From positions 137,914 to 175,985 of the forward strand of contig WELB01000031.1 of assembly GCA_009602725.1 (NCBI GenBank): a stretch of 38,072 nucleotides of DNA, given 5' to 3'. The notes beneath the pieces were generated by a model that had not been told where the DNA came from, ran no database searches, and saw only the letters and a list, made by a program, of their open reading frames with translations. Numbering within the stretch: the first letter of the stretch is position 1; each line of letters begins with the position of its first letter. Source of the DNA: Spirogloea muscicola. Lineage: Eukaryota > Streptophyta > Zygnematophyceae > Spirogloeales > Spirogloeaceae. The translations under genes were made by a program, and so were the position numbers. This document shows, piece after piece, positions 22,119 through 34,173 of this stretch.

Positions 22119-25100
22119 TCACTCCCTGCCGCTGCCGCTGCGCGCGAAGGACGAGTTCACGGGCGTGTTGTTGAAGTCCGCCGAACCGCGCCAGTTGATG
22201 CGCTGGTCGAGCGACTTGAGCGCCGACGGCAGCAGCTGGTTGCTGCCGTCCCTTGTAGGCTCCCCGGGCTTGCCCGCGGGCGGCATGTCTCGCTTCTTCA
22301 TCGAGCGCTTGATGTTCGCGTCCGCTTCCTTGTTGTCGGTCCAGCCCCCAATCTGACGCACCTTGGCCACCCGCTGCTTCAGTAGCGTGCTTGGGTCCAG
22401 CTCTAGCAGCTCCTGCAATCACACCGAGCCACTTGAACTTTACAGAACCTGAAGTACAAGCTCTCTCTCCGATTTCCCATCCAGCCGAGGCAGGATATGG
22501 GGCCACTGGATAAGAGTCATGTAAGAGAACGTTGCCAGATACTGATACCCATCAGATGCCGCAGATCCAGTCCAGCATTTGTGTGCTCCATCTAACATCA
22601 CTGACATGCATCCATTGGCCGATGACCTGCTTAGTACAGTGCTTGTACTTCAGTCTGCTCCTTAAGCAGGCGTATAAACAGGGACTGCCCAGAACCTGTG
22701 CAACAATCCCCTGATACGTACATGCATTTGAGCCATGATGGCAGTCTTGATGTTCTGCGAGGCTGCTAAGGGGTCCGCATGTGCACCTCCCAAAGGCTCC
22801 TGAAGACGAAGACGAGCCATTATTTGATTTGGATATGCTGATATTATGACAATCTTTGTCCATGCTAAACCTCCTCCACATGCAGTATGGCAGTCCTATG
22901 CATACGGGAGGCAGGATATTTGTGAGAGGAGGCAGTAAGCATACCGGAATAATTGCGTCGCAGACCTTGAGCTTCATCAATTCCTGTCCTGTGATCTTCA
23001 GAGCTTCAGTAGCCTGCCAGTTCAAAAGAGGGTGCAAGATAGAATGTGAGATTATCAACTCCGGAAGCACGCATGCCCCCCGTGCATCCACCACCATGCA
23101 GCCTCGCACAGCACACGCTGGACAGATCTCGGCAACTTGTGCAGAACCAAGATAGGTGGCTCTCTGAAGAGCTAAAGGCTATGCTTGCTGCAGACCTTGG
23201 GAGCTGCGCTGGCAGTCTTCCAGAGAATGGCAGCGCACGCTTCGGGGCTGCCACCAAGCAAAAGCAGGTATAGAAATTCACGTGACTTACAACACAAGCA
23301 AATGAATGTCTGCCAACACCAAGCTCACCCAATGTCTGTCCTAGCGCCTGATAGTGCAAGTTTCCCTGCGCGTAGCCTTCCTCAATAATGCCAACATTAA
23401 GCAAGCTGCGGCAATGACTGAGAAACCTGTGAATGTGCTCTCTGTGCTGCTGACCTTGCCACATAGTAGACTGAGTTCTCCAGCATGAGCATCCGGTCAC
23501 AGCAGCCGATAGCGAGCGCCCCTCCAGAGCCGCCTTCCCCAATGACCACAGAGACAGTTGGGACCCTCAAGCCGTACATCTCGCGGAGGTTGTGCGCAAT
23601 AGCCTCCCCCTGAGGCGCGGAGACAGAGGCTCCGCATTGGTCCGACAACCAAATGCCATTGTGGCACAGACGTGCATTGCAACATGCAGCACATCAGACT
23701 GTCGTCCCAAAAAGGGCCCAGAGGAGCACTGACTACAACCCCACTGGCAACACTCGCTCTGGCAGCTAGGGAAACCTCTGCCACTCCTTGCACTTGATTT
23801 TGGAGTAGTCTTAGGAGAACGATAAGCTTGCTGCACTCAAGACTCTGTGCCTAATCCTCATATCGACGTCTTACATCCTCAGCTCAAACAGGTGGAGGTA
23901 TTGGAAGATGGTAGTCACCTGTCCAAGCTCCTCGGCCGAAACCCCAGCGTAGGCACCCGGAGTGTCAACAAACGTCAGGATGGGGAAGCCATGATGGTCC
24001 GCATGCCTCATCATCCTCAGCGCTTTTCGGTACCTGCGCTTGCCACCCACAATGAGCAACCTCAGCTGCTGCCGTCGTACACTGATCGTCCCTCAATCAA
24101 CTTGGGACCACGCCGCCCTTGACTTCACACTTTAAGTCTCTCAGTGAAGCAGATGGACCTTGGTTTCTTCACACGCTTGTGACATTTCTCATGAGCCACT
24201 GGTAGTGAAACTCAGGTGGACCAAATTCTTAAGAATTTACATGTGGAGCAGCACAGGATGAGATCTAATTTGCATCATCATTGTCAAGGCTGGGCCGTGT
24301 AATTTAGCAAGGCCACATGTCCCTCCAAGGTCTCACCCATTGGGCGTGGGCATGCCAAAGTTGCGATGGATGTTCTCCTTGGTGTTGCGGCCCTTTTGGT
24401 GGCCCATGAGCATGAAGCTCATGCCGTCGATGCGGCCGAGCCCGCAGACCAGAGCCGGGTCATCATAGCCGCCCCGGTCGCCATGAAGCTCCACCCACTG
24501 AGCACAGAAGGTGGCTCAGGAGCCACAGGAACATGTTACAATTGCTTCTGCAGGAGGCTCACGGAGTACAGGAATGGCATGCTGGCTACGTGATGCCAGT
24601 ATCTCCTTCTTTCAGTCACCACAAAGGGTAAGGCATGCTTTCACACGACATAGTGTATGATCGAAGCAATTACTTGCGTGCATTGCAGACGTGCATGAGA
24701 CGGCCAGGGCTAGGTCACCTTGTCAGTGATATTCATGACGTGGTCAAGGAATGTGGGCCGGTTCGGATGCCGGGCCACGGCCAGGCGCTGTACGGGCGTG
24801 AGCCGCTGGTACGTGTCGCGCCTCACCTGCCATGAGTGCTCCAATGCATCAGTGCATCAGTGAGGAGCCACACAGAAAAGCTGGCCTGGACCTGCAATGC
24901 CAGCCTTCTGCGGCGCAGCCATGGAGACATGAGGAGCTGACGGATGCGAGCCGAGCTGGCCATGGCTAGGCCGCGCACCTTGTCATACTTTGTCCCCAGC
25001 TCCCGAATCTGCTCGCTGAAGTCCATGCCGGTCTTCTTGGCCAGCGCCCGCACCTGCAGCCAGCGAGACGGGGTGAATGCCCACTCGCAGCCGACAGCGT

Positions 25101-25573
25101 CGTTTGCAAAACGCAGCAGCAAGCATACATGGCAGAGGTCGAACCGAGCACACAAGTGTGCGGCGGTGGGATCCTAGGAGTGCGGCGTGCATGCCACTGA
25201 CCTCCTCGATCTTCTTCTCGAGCTCCACGAGCTCGCGCTCGAAGGGCAGCGTCACGGGCTTGGCGGACTTGTTGGGGACCTGCTTGAACTTGGAGAGGAA
25301 GGCCAGGAAGCCGTGCTCCTCCGCCTTGTACTTGTCCGGCCACGGGTAGTCCGGGTCCATGGGCGCGCGCTTCGTCTTCCGGATCTTGGCCCGCACCAGC
25401 ACCGCGCCCGCGCCCGGCCGCACCTCCGGCTGCGCCGCGCCCGCCGCTGCCCTCAGGAATGCCGCGCTCGGCGCCGCGCGGCCNATGACGCCCGCGAGCG
25501 GGATGAAGATGTGCACAAAGTACACGCTCATCTCGGGCGGAGTCCACGACACGGCCGCCCCGGAGTCAGCCAT
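22119..25573 (-). CDS. accA: Plastid acetyl-CoA carboxylase carboxyltransferase alpha subunit
   Basis: With the beta subunit it transfers carboxyl from biotin to acetyl-CoA, the first step of plastid fatty-acid synthesis. Ten exons right to left: 25202-25573, 24979-25053, 24719-24826, 24337-24497, 23919-24033, 23455-23609, 23196-23247, 22945-23013, 22722-22799 and 22119-22412. All are in phase and give about 492 residues. Landmarks are [55 protein letters not shown], the crotonase-fold core [54 protein letters not shown] and [21 protein letters not shown] basic C-terminal extension of about 100 residues goes beyond the bacterial length ([20 protein letters not shown]; end RSGSGRE, TGA). The first exon contains a single n at 25484. 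Sequence right of it ([20 protein letters not shown]) looks hydrophobic and unlike a transit peptide, so the true start is uncertain. Confidence 0.94.
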
Positions 25574-26519
25574 GTCGTACGGCGGCGGCGGCGGCGGCGG
25601 CGACGGCGGCGGCGGCGGCGGGGGCGGCGGCGGCGGCGGCGGGGACTTCACCGCGGGGGAGCTCGGGGGCTTTGGCCGGTAAGGAGCCTCCCATTTGGTC
25701 AAACTGTGCCCCCACCCCCGCGTCAGTCCTAGCCCCTGCCGGGGGCGCAAAAGCAGCTCTCTGCCCCCAAAGCGCCTCCCCACCACTTCCCCCTCCTGGA
25801 GGAGTCGCGACACCACGGGATCCTTTCACAGCGTGTCAAACAGCCTGCCAGATTCCCCCCGCCTCGGCCTCCCGGGAACCGGACTGCAAGGGCCCGTCTG
25901 CATCATCCGTTCCTCCTCTGCGGGCCTCGACACCGAGCGAGCAGCCTCGGGTTATCTAATGAACGAATCCCCTCAGCGAAGCTCATGAATGGAGTAAGGA
26001 TGATCATTAGTAAGTCGCACCTTCCAATTTCAACCGCCCCTGCCAGCCCCCAGGCGACGGAGGCCCGCAGAGGAGTTGGCCGGCCCCGTCAGCGCCACGT
26101 GGCGACCGCCCACTGCCCCCTGCCGTGCCAGCGAGGACGACAGTTGCGGGCCACCGCCGAGCGCGGGAAACCCTAGATTCACACACTGGACGGCTCACAC
26201 TCCAAGCTCCACGCTGCCGTGAGATCTACTTGATCGGATGGCTGCAAGCTAGCACGCCACGCTGCTTCTCCTCGTGAGCCGCCTCGTTGTTGGGAACGCG
26301 CGGGCCGCCAACGTTGAGTGGCGGTGGAGTCCGTCGTGAGGGCGGGAGCACTGCCATCGAACGAGAAGCTCTTGCAGAGGGTGGCGCTGTGAATGGCCGC
26401 CCAAATGGGTGGAAGAAATAGCTCACGTGATACACGGTAATGGCTGTGATATGCCTGCCCAAACGAATCAACCAAGGTCTGAAGTGGCCGGAAGTTGCAA
26501 ATGAGAAAGACAGGGTCCA
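25574..26519. other. 5' flank of accA and start of repeat island
   Basis: No gene is supported. Immediately upstream of the accA ATG is a GGC/GGGGC run (25577-25650) encoding a chance poly-Pro frame. A G-box palindrome follows at 26093. From about 26180 the sequence becomes anonymous and may already belong to the repeat island. Confidence 0.45.
26093..26104. promoter_or_regulatory. G-box palindrome CGCCACGTGGCG
   Basis: A perfect 12-base palindrome with the CACGTG core lies about 520 bases upstream of the proposed accA start. It is a candidate light- or stress-responsive promoter element of the plant G-box type. Function is inferred from the motif only. Confidence 0.4.
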
Positions 26520-26995
26520 CAGAGTTCAGGAAGCGCGGCCAGATTGACTGGTGGCTGGGAAAGGCCAGCCCAAAGGAATGGACAAGGTCCGAAGGAGCCG
26601 GAGTGCGAAGGACTTGGACTAAGACATCAGCCAGGGAATGCTCAGTAACCTCTAGTCAGGAGATGCAAGTCTGAGTAGCTAGCCGGCGGAAAGACGTCGC
26701 CCTGACGGAAGCCGGAGGCCGCCGCCAAAGCTCGGCCTGTGCGCAAGTGAACCGCGAAGGCAAGGGACCGCTGCATCGAGATGGCCAGACGCATTCGGAA
26801 GACTTGAGCGAGAGACCCGGCGACGTTGAAGCCGGGCTGCTCGCCCTGCTGCCCGAGGCGGCGGGCCGCTGCACGCCGCGCAAGGCGTTGGAGCAAGTCA
26901 AGCCAGTTCGAGCCAAAGGGTCCGTGCACGTCGATCGCCAGTGGACAACAGTTCCCGCTGAGGGTATGCTGTCGCTTCATAAGCCTGCTGCGCAA
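26520..26995 (-). repeat. Dispersed repeat, best-preserved RGY-tail copy
   Basis: The minus-strand frame 26995-26642 reads through about 117 codons. The preserved part is SLAQVFRMRLAISMQRSLAF, then VHLRTGRALAAASGFRQGDV and FPPASYSDLHLLTRGY-stop. Beyond the stop comes GGCTGGgAAAGGCCAGCCC (about 26553-26571, plus-strand sense). The segment 26520-26690 is repeated in opposite orientation at 34440-34625. The homologous tail recurs at 36998-37345, 37679-37861 and elsewhere. This is a mobile-element fragment of unknown class. I cannot tie the peptide to a known transposase, reverse transcriptase or integrase. Confidence 0.7.
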
Positions 26996-27059
26996 ATTGT
27001 AGGAGACACTGAACTTTTACAGAGGCTTCAAGCCACCTCCCCCAGAGAAGCACCTTAAA

Positions 27060-28047
27060 ATATTTAGCAAGCTCTCACTTTTCGTGTCATTGCGTCATAA
27101 CGATATCGAATTAACAGATTTAAGTCTGTTGTGTATCTTCGACAAGCGATAGAAGCGTCTTGGGGAAATGGGTGAACACGGCAAATTCAAACTTTGAATA
27201 CTTCAGGAGGTTTGAATCTCTTTTCAAATGGCTGCAATTTGCTCGATATTCAGCAGACTCAGCGCTGCTGGGTGAGGTACCGTAGATGTTGTGGCCCTTA
27301 ATGAGCAGTGCCATCGTTTGCACGGGGTCTTACAGGCAACCAGAATCCATGAAACTACCGGTACTTAACGGGAAGTGGCACGGACGAAGAGCTTTACTAC
27401 GCCATGACAACTTCCTTACTGTCAAGAGTCAAAGGAGCTAGGCTATGATCCAGATCGAGATATTCAGATCCAAATTTTTATTGAGAATTGAATACATCGT
27501 ACTTCAACCAGATTGCTTACATTGCAGATTGTATTCATTGGCTTTTGGGAAGAGCAAATTGTTGAAAGGCTGGCGATGCAATTGCCAAGCAGATTGATTT
27601 CCTATCTGCGAGCAACAAATTTGCATGATGTGCCCACAATCATACTTGTTTCAGATTAGACAGCAGATGATCGAAAACCATAGTAGATAGTATATTTAAG
27701 GATCACTGGCAAGCTACTTGCAAGCGGTGCACTGACACCCCACTCGGTGTTGCAAAGAGTCAAAAAGGTAAAGAGACTATTCACGTGAGCATGGTAAAGA
27801 ATGAAAGATTGTTGAGGTTGATAAAAAATGCAGCAGACTTCAATCCAGTTTTCATCATACTTATTTGTTCCTCTTTCACGTCTTAACGCCTTCGTACTCA
27901 GGGTGCTGCCAGATTCTAGCAGCATCGAGTAAATACGGAAGCAAGGATCAGCAAGATCATTTAGAGCCTCTGGCCTTAGTGTACGCCCACAAGCTTCAGG
28001 AACTTGACTTCCTCCACGTCAGTAGCTTGTATAATTTGCTCACTCAG
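27060..28047. other. AT-rich stretch without recognisable gene
   Basis: Base composition shifts visibly to A/T compared with both sides. I find no exon, RNA gene or repeat from elsewhere in the window. It could be the 3' flank of the LRR gene, a degenerate insertion, or an intergenic AT island. Confidence 0.45.
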
Positions 28048-31000
28048 CTATTTCTTCTTGTAGAAGCTGGTGCAAACCTTGGCCGACCTCTGCAACATGA
28101 TGCAACAACACCGCTTAGTATCTCAGGTGACATGGATGTGAACAAGTTTTCCCACTTCAGACCCATATCCTGCAGCAAGATCTGCGCAGTGAACCTTACA
28201 CCATCCACAAGGCAAAGACCACGAGGTGATGTTTAATAGTGCCACTGCACATCTGACGCATGATGTGCAACGCAGGGCACTTAGAAGTACTCCACTATCA
28301 GGCTTAATGGCAAAGGCATGTAGCCAGAAAATAGTTGCTAATACCTGAGGTGCTCCCGTGCAGGGCGCCTTAGTGCTGGGGCAGCTGCTGAGGCAGTTCA
28401 GCGTGAAGTTACCCAACTGCACACATTGTCTTCCGAAGTCATCAGCGTCCAGATTTTTACCATGATACCAATTCTGCTGCGCTTGCCTGGCGAAGTCAAT
28501 GAAACGCTCACTTACCACAGCATGACAAGGAAGTGTTAAAATGAAGCGTTTAAATGATAATTGCAGAAAATGAAAGGCCTTCCTATCGTACTTGGAAGGT
28601 GCTGGCGTTGAGGGCAGGAGCAGTGCCATTGAAGTAATTATCTTGGAGATAGGCCGTCGCTTCATTGACTAGGGGAGGGATGGGGCCGCTGAGCCTGTTT
28701 GAGGAGAGGTTAAGCAGCTGTAGGGACTTTGTGGCCACCAGGCCCGTTGGAAGCGGCCCACTGAGAGTGTTGTGCGCCAGATTGAGGTCAGAGACCTGTC
28801 AAGAGGCTCGCAAACGACCAGGACGTCTGAGATGCCAGAAATGTTACAACAGGAGGTTGAACACATGAGACAATCCATTAGATTTTGCATGCCATACCCA
28901 AGCGTACTGGCAATATTACCTGTGGGAGCGGGAGGAGGGACCCAGGTAGTGACCCAGACAAATGATTGAAGCTGGCATCGATTGAACTGATGTTCTTGGG
29001 AAACAACAAAGTGCTGAAAGGCCCACGGAAGCGGTTGCCAGACAGGTCAACCGTGAAAAGGCTGGGGCAGAGTGTCAAATTAGGGAGCAGTCCGCTCAGG
29101 CGGTTGCTGCCCACCAGCAGCCTGCACGCATCCAAACCCCTGACAGTATAAGACCTCCTGGGAACCTTCTTTGCAAGGGTGTTAGTCATGCCACTGACAA
29201 CAGTTTCTCGAACAGAGCATTCTAGCAGAGCAATAAAAGTGTGAACCATCTACACTGTACAAAGCTTTTGTGCAGTGACAAGTGCAGTGCAAGTTGCACT
29301 TACTGAGACACGCTGCTCAGCGCCCTCAGAGCAGTTGGGTAACTGCCCGAAAACTTGTTCTGCTGAAGCCCAAGCACCTGCAGCTCTGCAACAAAAAGTG
29401 GTGGTTTTTATTGAAAAGATCATGAGATTCAGCAGTTGAGAAAGCTTAGGAATCAGACATGCTTACCACGTTGCAAGTGTTTGAGGCAGATGTGGGCTCA
29501 GTGCTTTCACGGAGAAGGCAAATTAGCAATTCTGTGACTGGAAATGAGTAGCAAGGGCACGGGCAGACGAAGAGGGGCACAACTGCGTAAAAGCATAGAA
29601 CCACTCACTGGGTAGCCCGTTCAGGTGCTTTGCAGGAATGGAACCGGACAGGCGGTTGCCGCCAAGATTGAGAACGACGAGGGACTTTAGCTGATTGAGG
29701 TCTGTGCAAACAGATTAGCACCAGGATGAGTTGTGATTATTCCAAGTCCTATCCCAACAGCGGCCTGAACATTCCTGCATGGAAGCTTGTTTGTAAGTAA
29801 GCAGGCAGGCACGAACCGGGGATGCTCCCTGAGAAGCGGTTGGAAGATAGCTCCAGCTGTGTCAGCTGGGTTAGCTTGTTAAGCCAGGAAGGAAGCGAGC
29901 CGCTGAGCCGGTTCTGGCCAAGGTCGAGTGTGGTCAAGCGTGTGAGCTTGCTCAGATTGGGGAGGTTGTCAGTGAAGTTGCCTCCGCTCGCTTCCAGATT
30001 CTGCCACTTGAGGCGAGACACTAATCAAAAGGTTGAGTATGGCTGAAGGTCAAAGCAACATTAATAGCCTCACAATTTCGGGTGCCGACGAGCTGGGAGC
30101 TAGAGGTGCCGTGCAACCAAGACGCCACGAACCGTGAGGAGGACGAGGTCGCCCAAGTCCGCAGGCAGCCTGCCGCCAAAGTTCTGGTACGCGAACGTGA
30201 TGGACGTGAGCGCGGTAAGGCGGCCGATGCCTTCCGAGAGCAGCTTGCCGACGATGGGCGGCAGGCCGGTGGGCGGGCCCTTGGGACCGGGCTCTGGGAT
30301 GAAGATGGCTGCGGCGACAATGGCAACCAATCGTGAGCACAAAGGGCATGGAGTGTGTACCAAGATGGAGTGTGTACCAAGTGATGGAGGGCCTGAGTGG
30401 CCAAGTACGAAGGCAAGCACAGTGACCGCTGTACATTAAGTGCTGCTAATTTACCCGCTCAGTAATCACGAGTCAGCACGTAGAGGTCACTAACTGATGC
30501 CCAAAGGTAAACTGATGCACAAAGGCAACTGCCTCGGGACTTCCTGCAGCTCTCCCCCCTAGCCTAGCCTGCAATTTAGCTCTTCTGAGGGCCCAATTTC
30601 CAGCTTGTAAGAAAGGCCGACAGAAGCTCAAGTACAAGCTCTTCGTGGACGGGCTCGTCTCACCGGTGACGCGCCTGTTGGTGGCGCCGCTGCTGCAGGT
30701 GATGCCGTAGTAGCCGGAGTCGCAGGGGTCGGAGGTGAAGGTCCAGTTCTTGAGCAGGCCGGCGGGGTCGGAGGTGACGCCGGCCTTGAAGTGCTTGAGC
30801 GCCGCGACGTCGCCGGCGCTCGTCGCCGCGTGCGCCTCGCCCGCCGCCAGCAGCACCTGCTAGGAGAAGCGAGTGGTAAGAGCGGGAATCCAAAGGCGGC
30901 ACAGCCCAAGCTCCGCGCTCCGATAGCTGGGAGCTGGGAGCTGGGAGCTGGGAGCTGGGAGCTGGGAGCTGGGAGCTGGGAGCTGGGAGCTGGGAGCTGG

Positions 31001-31135
31001 GAGCTGGGAGCTGGGAGCTGGGAGCTGGGAGCCGGGAGCCGGGATCTCGGCGGCGGGGGGGCGGGCCCTCACCAGGAGCGCGGCGGCGGCGGCGGCGAGC
31101 AGCAGGCGCGGCGCGAGGCGGGCGGAGGCGGCCAT
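28048..31135 (-). CDS. Secreted leucine-rich repeat protein
   Basis: This is an extracellular LRR protein of the plant type, probably in the wall or bound to a receptor partner. No kinase is seen. Exons right to left: 31073-31135, 30664-30856, 30133-30308, 29817-30000, 29609-29701, 29304-29385, 28920-29121, 28592-28795 and 28345-28476, all in phase. A tentative last exon 28048-28089 adds [13 protein letters not shown] and TAG. The protein is about 456 residues. A signal peptide spans the first splice ([31 protein letters not shown]). An N-terminal LRR cap follows: [20 protein letters not shown] and [10 protein letters not shown]. About nine repeats of the LxxLxLxxNxLSGxxP type include [32 protein letters not shown] and [17 protein letters not shown] Cys-rich tail ends the protein ([22 protein letters not shown]). 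Two donors are gttcgt. The 3' end is the least certain part. Confidence 0.85.
30925..31043. repeat. 7-bp tandem repeat (AGCTGGG)n in LRR intron 1
   Basis: About fifteen perfect copies of AGCTGGG run from 30925 to 31030, followed by two GCCGGGA variants. It fills half of the first intron of the LRR gene, just after the signal-peptide exon. On the transcribed strand it reads as repeated CCCAGCT. Confidence 0.9.
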
Positions 31136-31500
31136 GGCGGGCGGGCGAGCTGGCGAGCTTGGGAGCTTGGGGGGGTGGGGAGCTGGCCAGAAGTGGCGGG
31201 CTCCGGCGCGGGCGCTCTTCAAATACCCCACCCCCCCCCCCCCACCCTGGCGTCAGCACCGGGCTGTCGTCTAGCCCGCCACTTGGCGGGTCGCGTCAGC
31301 GTGCCGCGCGCGTGCGCCGATGTGGCAGCCTCCATCGTCCGCCGCGTGGCCCCAAACGTCTGCTGGGCCGCCGGCGTTGACCGCCGCCGGCGGCGCGGGA
31401 GGGGCACTGCGGTGAACCGCCGGCGGTGGCGCCACCGTCACTTGACGGCCGCTGCTTGCGTCACCCGGCTGCCTGGCCCGTGAGATGGCGCGGGCCCCCT
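31136..31500. other. 5' flank of the LRR gene
   Basis: GC-rich flank with a C homopolymer near 31231-31244 and GCCGGCGG palindromic clusters near 31370-31435. No gene is supported. The repeat mosaic begins at its right edge. Confidence 0.45.
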
Positions 31501-31697
31501 TCGGAGAAAAACTTGGGATGGAAGAAGGAGACGTTATGGGAGAGATCGAGAAGCGGGGGGAGAGGAGCGAGCTTTTCTGGGAAAGAGGGCGGTAGCTGGT
31601 GCAAGGCCAGCCCAGAAGAAGCGGACGAGGCCCACAGAAGCCCCGACACAAAAGCACAAGTGAATCAGTAACGAACAAGTGTTTTCACCACTGGAGA

Positions 31698-31815
31698 AGA
31701 AAGAAAGTGCCCGTCCATAGAGAAGAAGAAGGCTCGCCCATAAAGAAAGAGGGGCTGGCAAAGCCAACCCAAAAAGAATGGACAGTGTTCGAAGCCAAAG
31801 AAAGAAGTGCCGAAA
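31698..31815 (+). repeat. Repeat block R1, copy a
   Basis: Closely matches 36884-36975, including GGGGCTGGCAAAGCCAACCC and the following AAAAAGAATGGACA. Copy a carries an extra segment of about 25 bases (AGAAGGCTCGCCCATAAAGA). Confidence 0.85.
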
Positions 31816-33146
31816 AAGGACTACACAGAGGGGAGAGAAGCTATCCATAAGTAAAGTAGACAATATCTCGGACGAACTTCTCTTTAAGGGGGCGAATGGT
31901 TGGGAAGGCCAAGCCCGAGAAGATTGACAGAGTCTGAATGGAAGCCCCGACGCATAAATGCCAACCAATCAGCAGAACGAGTGGCTACTGTAGTAAGCAT
32001 AATCCTTTGCTGTCAGAAGAAGAAATTGCTCGCCCATTGAGGATAGGGGCTGGAAAAGCCAGCCCAAAATAGGCATCGTGTATTAGCCAGCCCAAAAGAG
32101 AAATGAACAAAGTACGAGAAAGGGGGCCAGGGGAAGCACTAAGAAAACCAAGCACACAGAGAAACAAAATCGCTACGAGTCACTCAGTAACCCAACGTCC
32201 GAGTCCAGCGAACAGGACTATGGCAGTTGGAGGCCACCCGAAAAGGCTCTTCCAAAGACGCACGGGTGCTGTGCAAGGCCAGCCAAGAGGAAGTTGATGA
32301 GCACCTAAGTTCAATGAGGACCCACCTTGAAGTTGGTGGGCTTCCAGAAGTTTCCAGTGATGCCCTGGCTGCTCAATGCAAGATGCGGCTACCATGTGAA
32401 TGTGGAGATAATCGACATAATGGCCATCACAAGGACGCCCAGGGGCGTCAATTTCCCCACACCTCCGTCATAATTCGTGTACAACCTCGCTATGGACCAC
32501 GTGCCTTTCCTTGACTTGTTAGTCCCAGAGGGAAAGCGCGGCCACATTAAGGGGTGGCTGGGAGAGGCCAGAGGCTTCGAAAACCCAGCGTCGATTTCAA
32601 TTGCTGGCTACGTGGTGAGTTGTGCAGAGCAAGTCGAAGTTGCAGTAATCTTACTGACCGCATTCTGGTCACCCCGACCAGCTGCCAGCGATGTCTGATC
32701 TGTCTTGATTCTCGCTTCCAAGTCTTGCCCGAGAGGGCCTCGAGGGCGTGCACGCTGTGAGGATGTGCTTTCGGCCAACACGGGCTTGCACTGCATCGCT
32801 CTTCTTCAAGCGAGCAGCGTGTCAGTGTGTCTCCAGCGGGCTTAGGCCAATATTCTGCACCAGAGCTAAGCGAGCTGTGACAGGGGCTTGGAATGTGCCA
32901 TCCAGAGATCGGCTCTCGTTTATCAACTCCTAGCTGACCTGTGAGGCGGGAGTCTATGGGAATAGGCGCCTTCTCTCTTTCTGTGTACTGGGACGACACG
33001 TTCGACGTAGCGTGTGAAGCAGTGCTTTCCAGTCCCGGCCGCACAGCCGGGTGGGCCGTGACTCACTAAAAGTGTACATGCGTGTGGCCCGCCTTCGTCC
33101 TCGGATCGGGATGCGGTCTGCAACGACCACATGTCGCCAAGCCCAA

Positions 33147-33249
33147 GCACTAGGTAGCAAGCCAGCTTGACCAGAGATCTCAAAGGGCTTGAGATCTCTG
33201 GTCACATTGGACTTAGTTGGCTTGCTACCTTTCGGCCCCATCTAGTGCC
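33147..33249. repeat. Long fold-back inverted repeat
   Basis: The left arm runs GCACTAGGTAGCAAGCCA and then TGACCAGAGATCTCAA. It is inverted on the right as TTGAGATCTCTGGTCA, an asymmetric insert of about 13 bases, TGGCTTGCTACCT, another insert, and CTAGTGC. The loop is about 4 bases (AGGGC region, 33184-33189). The arms are nearly perfect over about 35 bp each, so the RNA or single strand would form a strong hairpin. Confidence 0.85.
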
Positions 33250-34173
33250 TTCCTGCTTCTTGCTTGGACTTGGCCAATCCATAGTGTCTTGGTCATTACA
33301 CGGATTTTCTCTTACTTGCACTGTTCTCCAGTATGACCCATAGACAAAATCCCTTTATTGAGTTGAGTACAGCAGCATGCGGCACACAAATGGCGGGAGA
33401 AGCTTCTGTCAGAAGGTGGCGATGGCTGTATAGGGCCAAGCCCAGAAGAAGCCTTTCCAGAGGGGGCATTGCTGTGAAAGGCAAGCCACGAGTGGACATG
33501 GCGAAGGCGACATCCCACTTGCAGAGCACGAGAGAAGGTGCACGGCGCGCGTGAAATGAGAGGGAGGACAAAGCAAGCCGGTACACAAGAAAAAGCTCTT
33601 CCAAAGAGGAGAGAAGGCGCGCAGTTGGCATGGAATGGGAGGGTGGCCAATTGCATCCACTACACTGTTCAGGCAAAGGAAGGCAGTGACTGCGAGAGGC
33701 CAGCCCAGTCGAAAGAGCTCATCAAGGCAGTAGCTGTGAGAAGTGTCATGCTAAATCCCGTTGACTGCTTATTTGTGTCGATCTGACTAGGACGGCTGAC
33801 TTGGCTTGACACGTGTCTTCCTAGGCTGGGTCATACACCTTCGAGGTGACTTAAGCTAAGGATGGAGGACCACTTCTCTTTCCCCCCAGCATCAACACAC
33901 ATTGCTGGGCACGCAGTGGGCGGAGCAGAGCAAAGAAAACTGCGGCATTACTCCGATTACCCCCAATGCGATCAACTCCTGCCAGCTGCAATCGACATCT
34001 TTGGCTGTCTGGGTCCTCGCTTCCACACTCTGCTTCAAAACATTGCCAATCTAGGCTACACTCGACGCGCAGATGTGTTTCCGGCTGAGATGGGCTTGCC
34101 AGCTGCATATCTGTCGCTCTTGCGACGTCGAGTTTCGGCCTGTTTGCAGCGTGCTCAGGCTAGTGCCTTGCAC

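Noticed and set aside
25566-25829. Frame with a long poly-Pro or poly-Ala run upstream of accA
   Set aside because: A translation of the GGC repeat run. There is no evidence of coding beyond the accA start.
30791-31483. 230-codon plus-strand frame with GSWELGA repeats
   Set aside because: It is the translation of the 7-bp tandem repeat in the LRR intron, antisense to the LRR gene.
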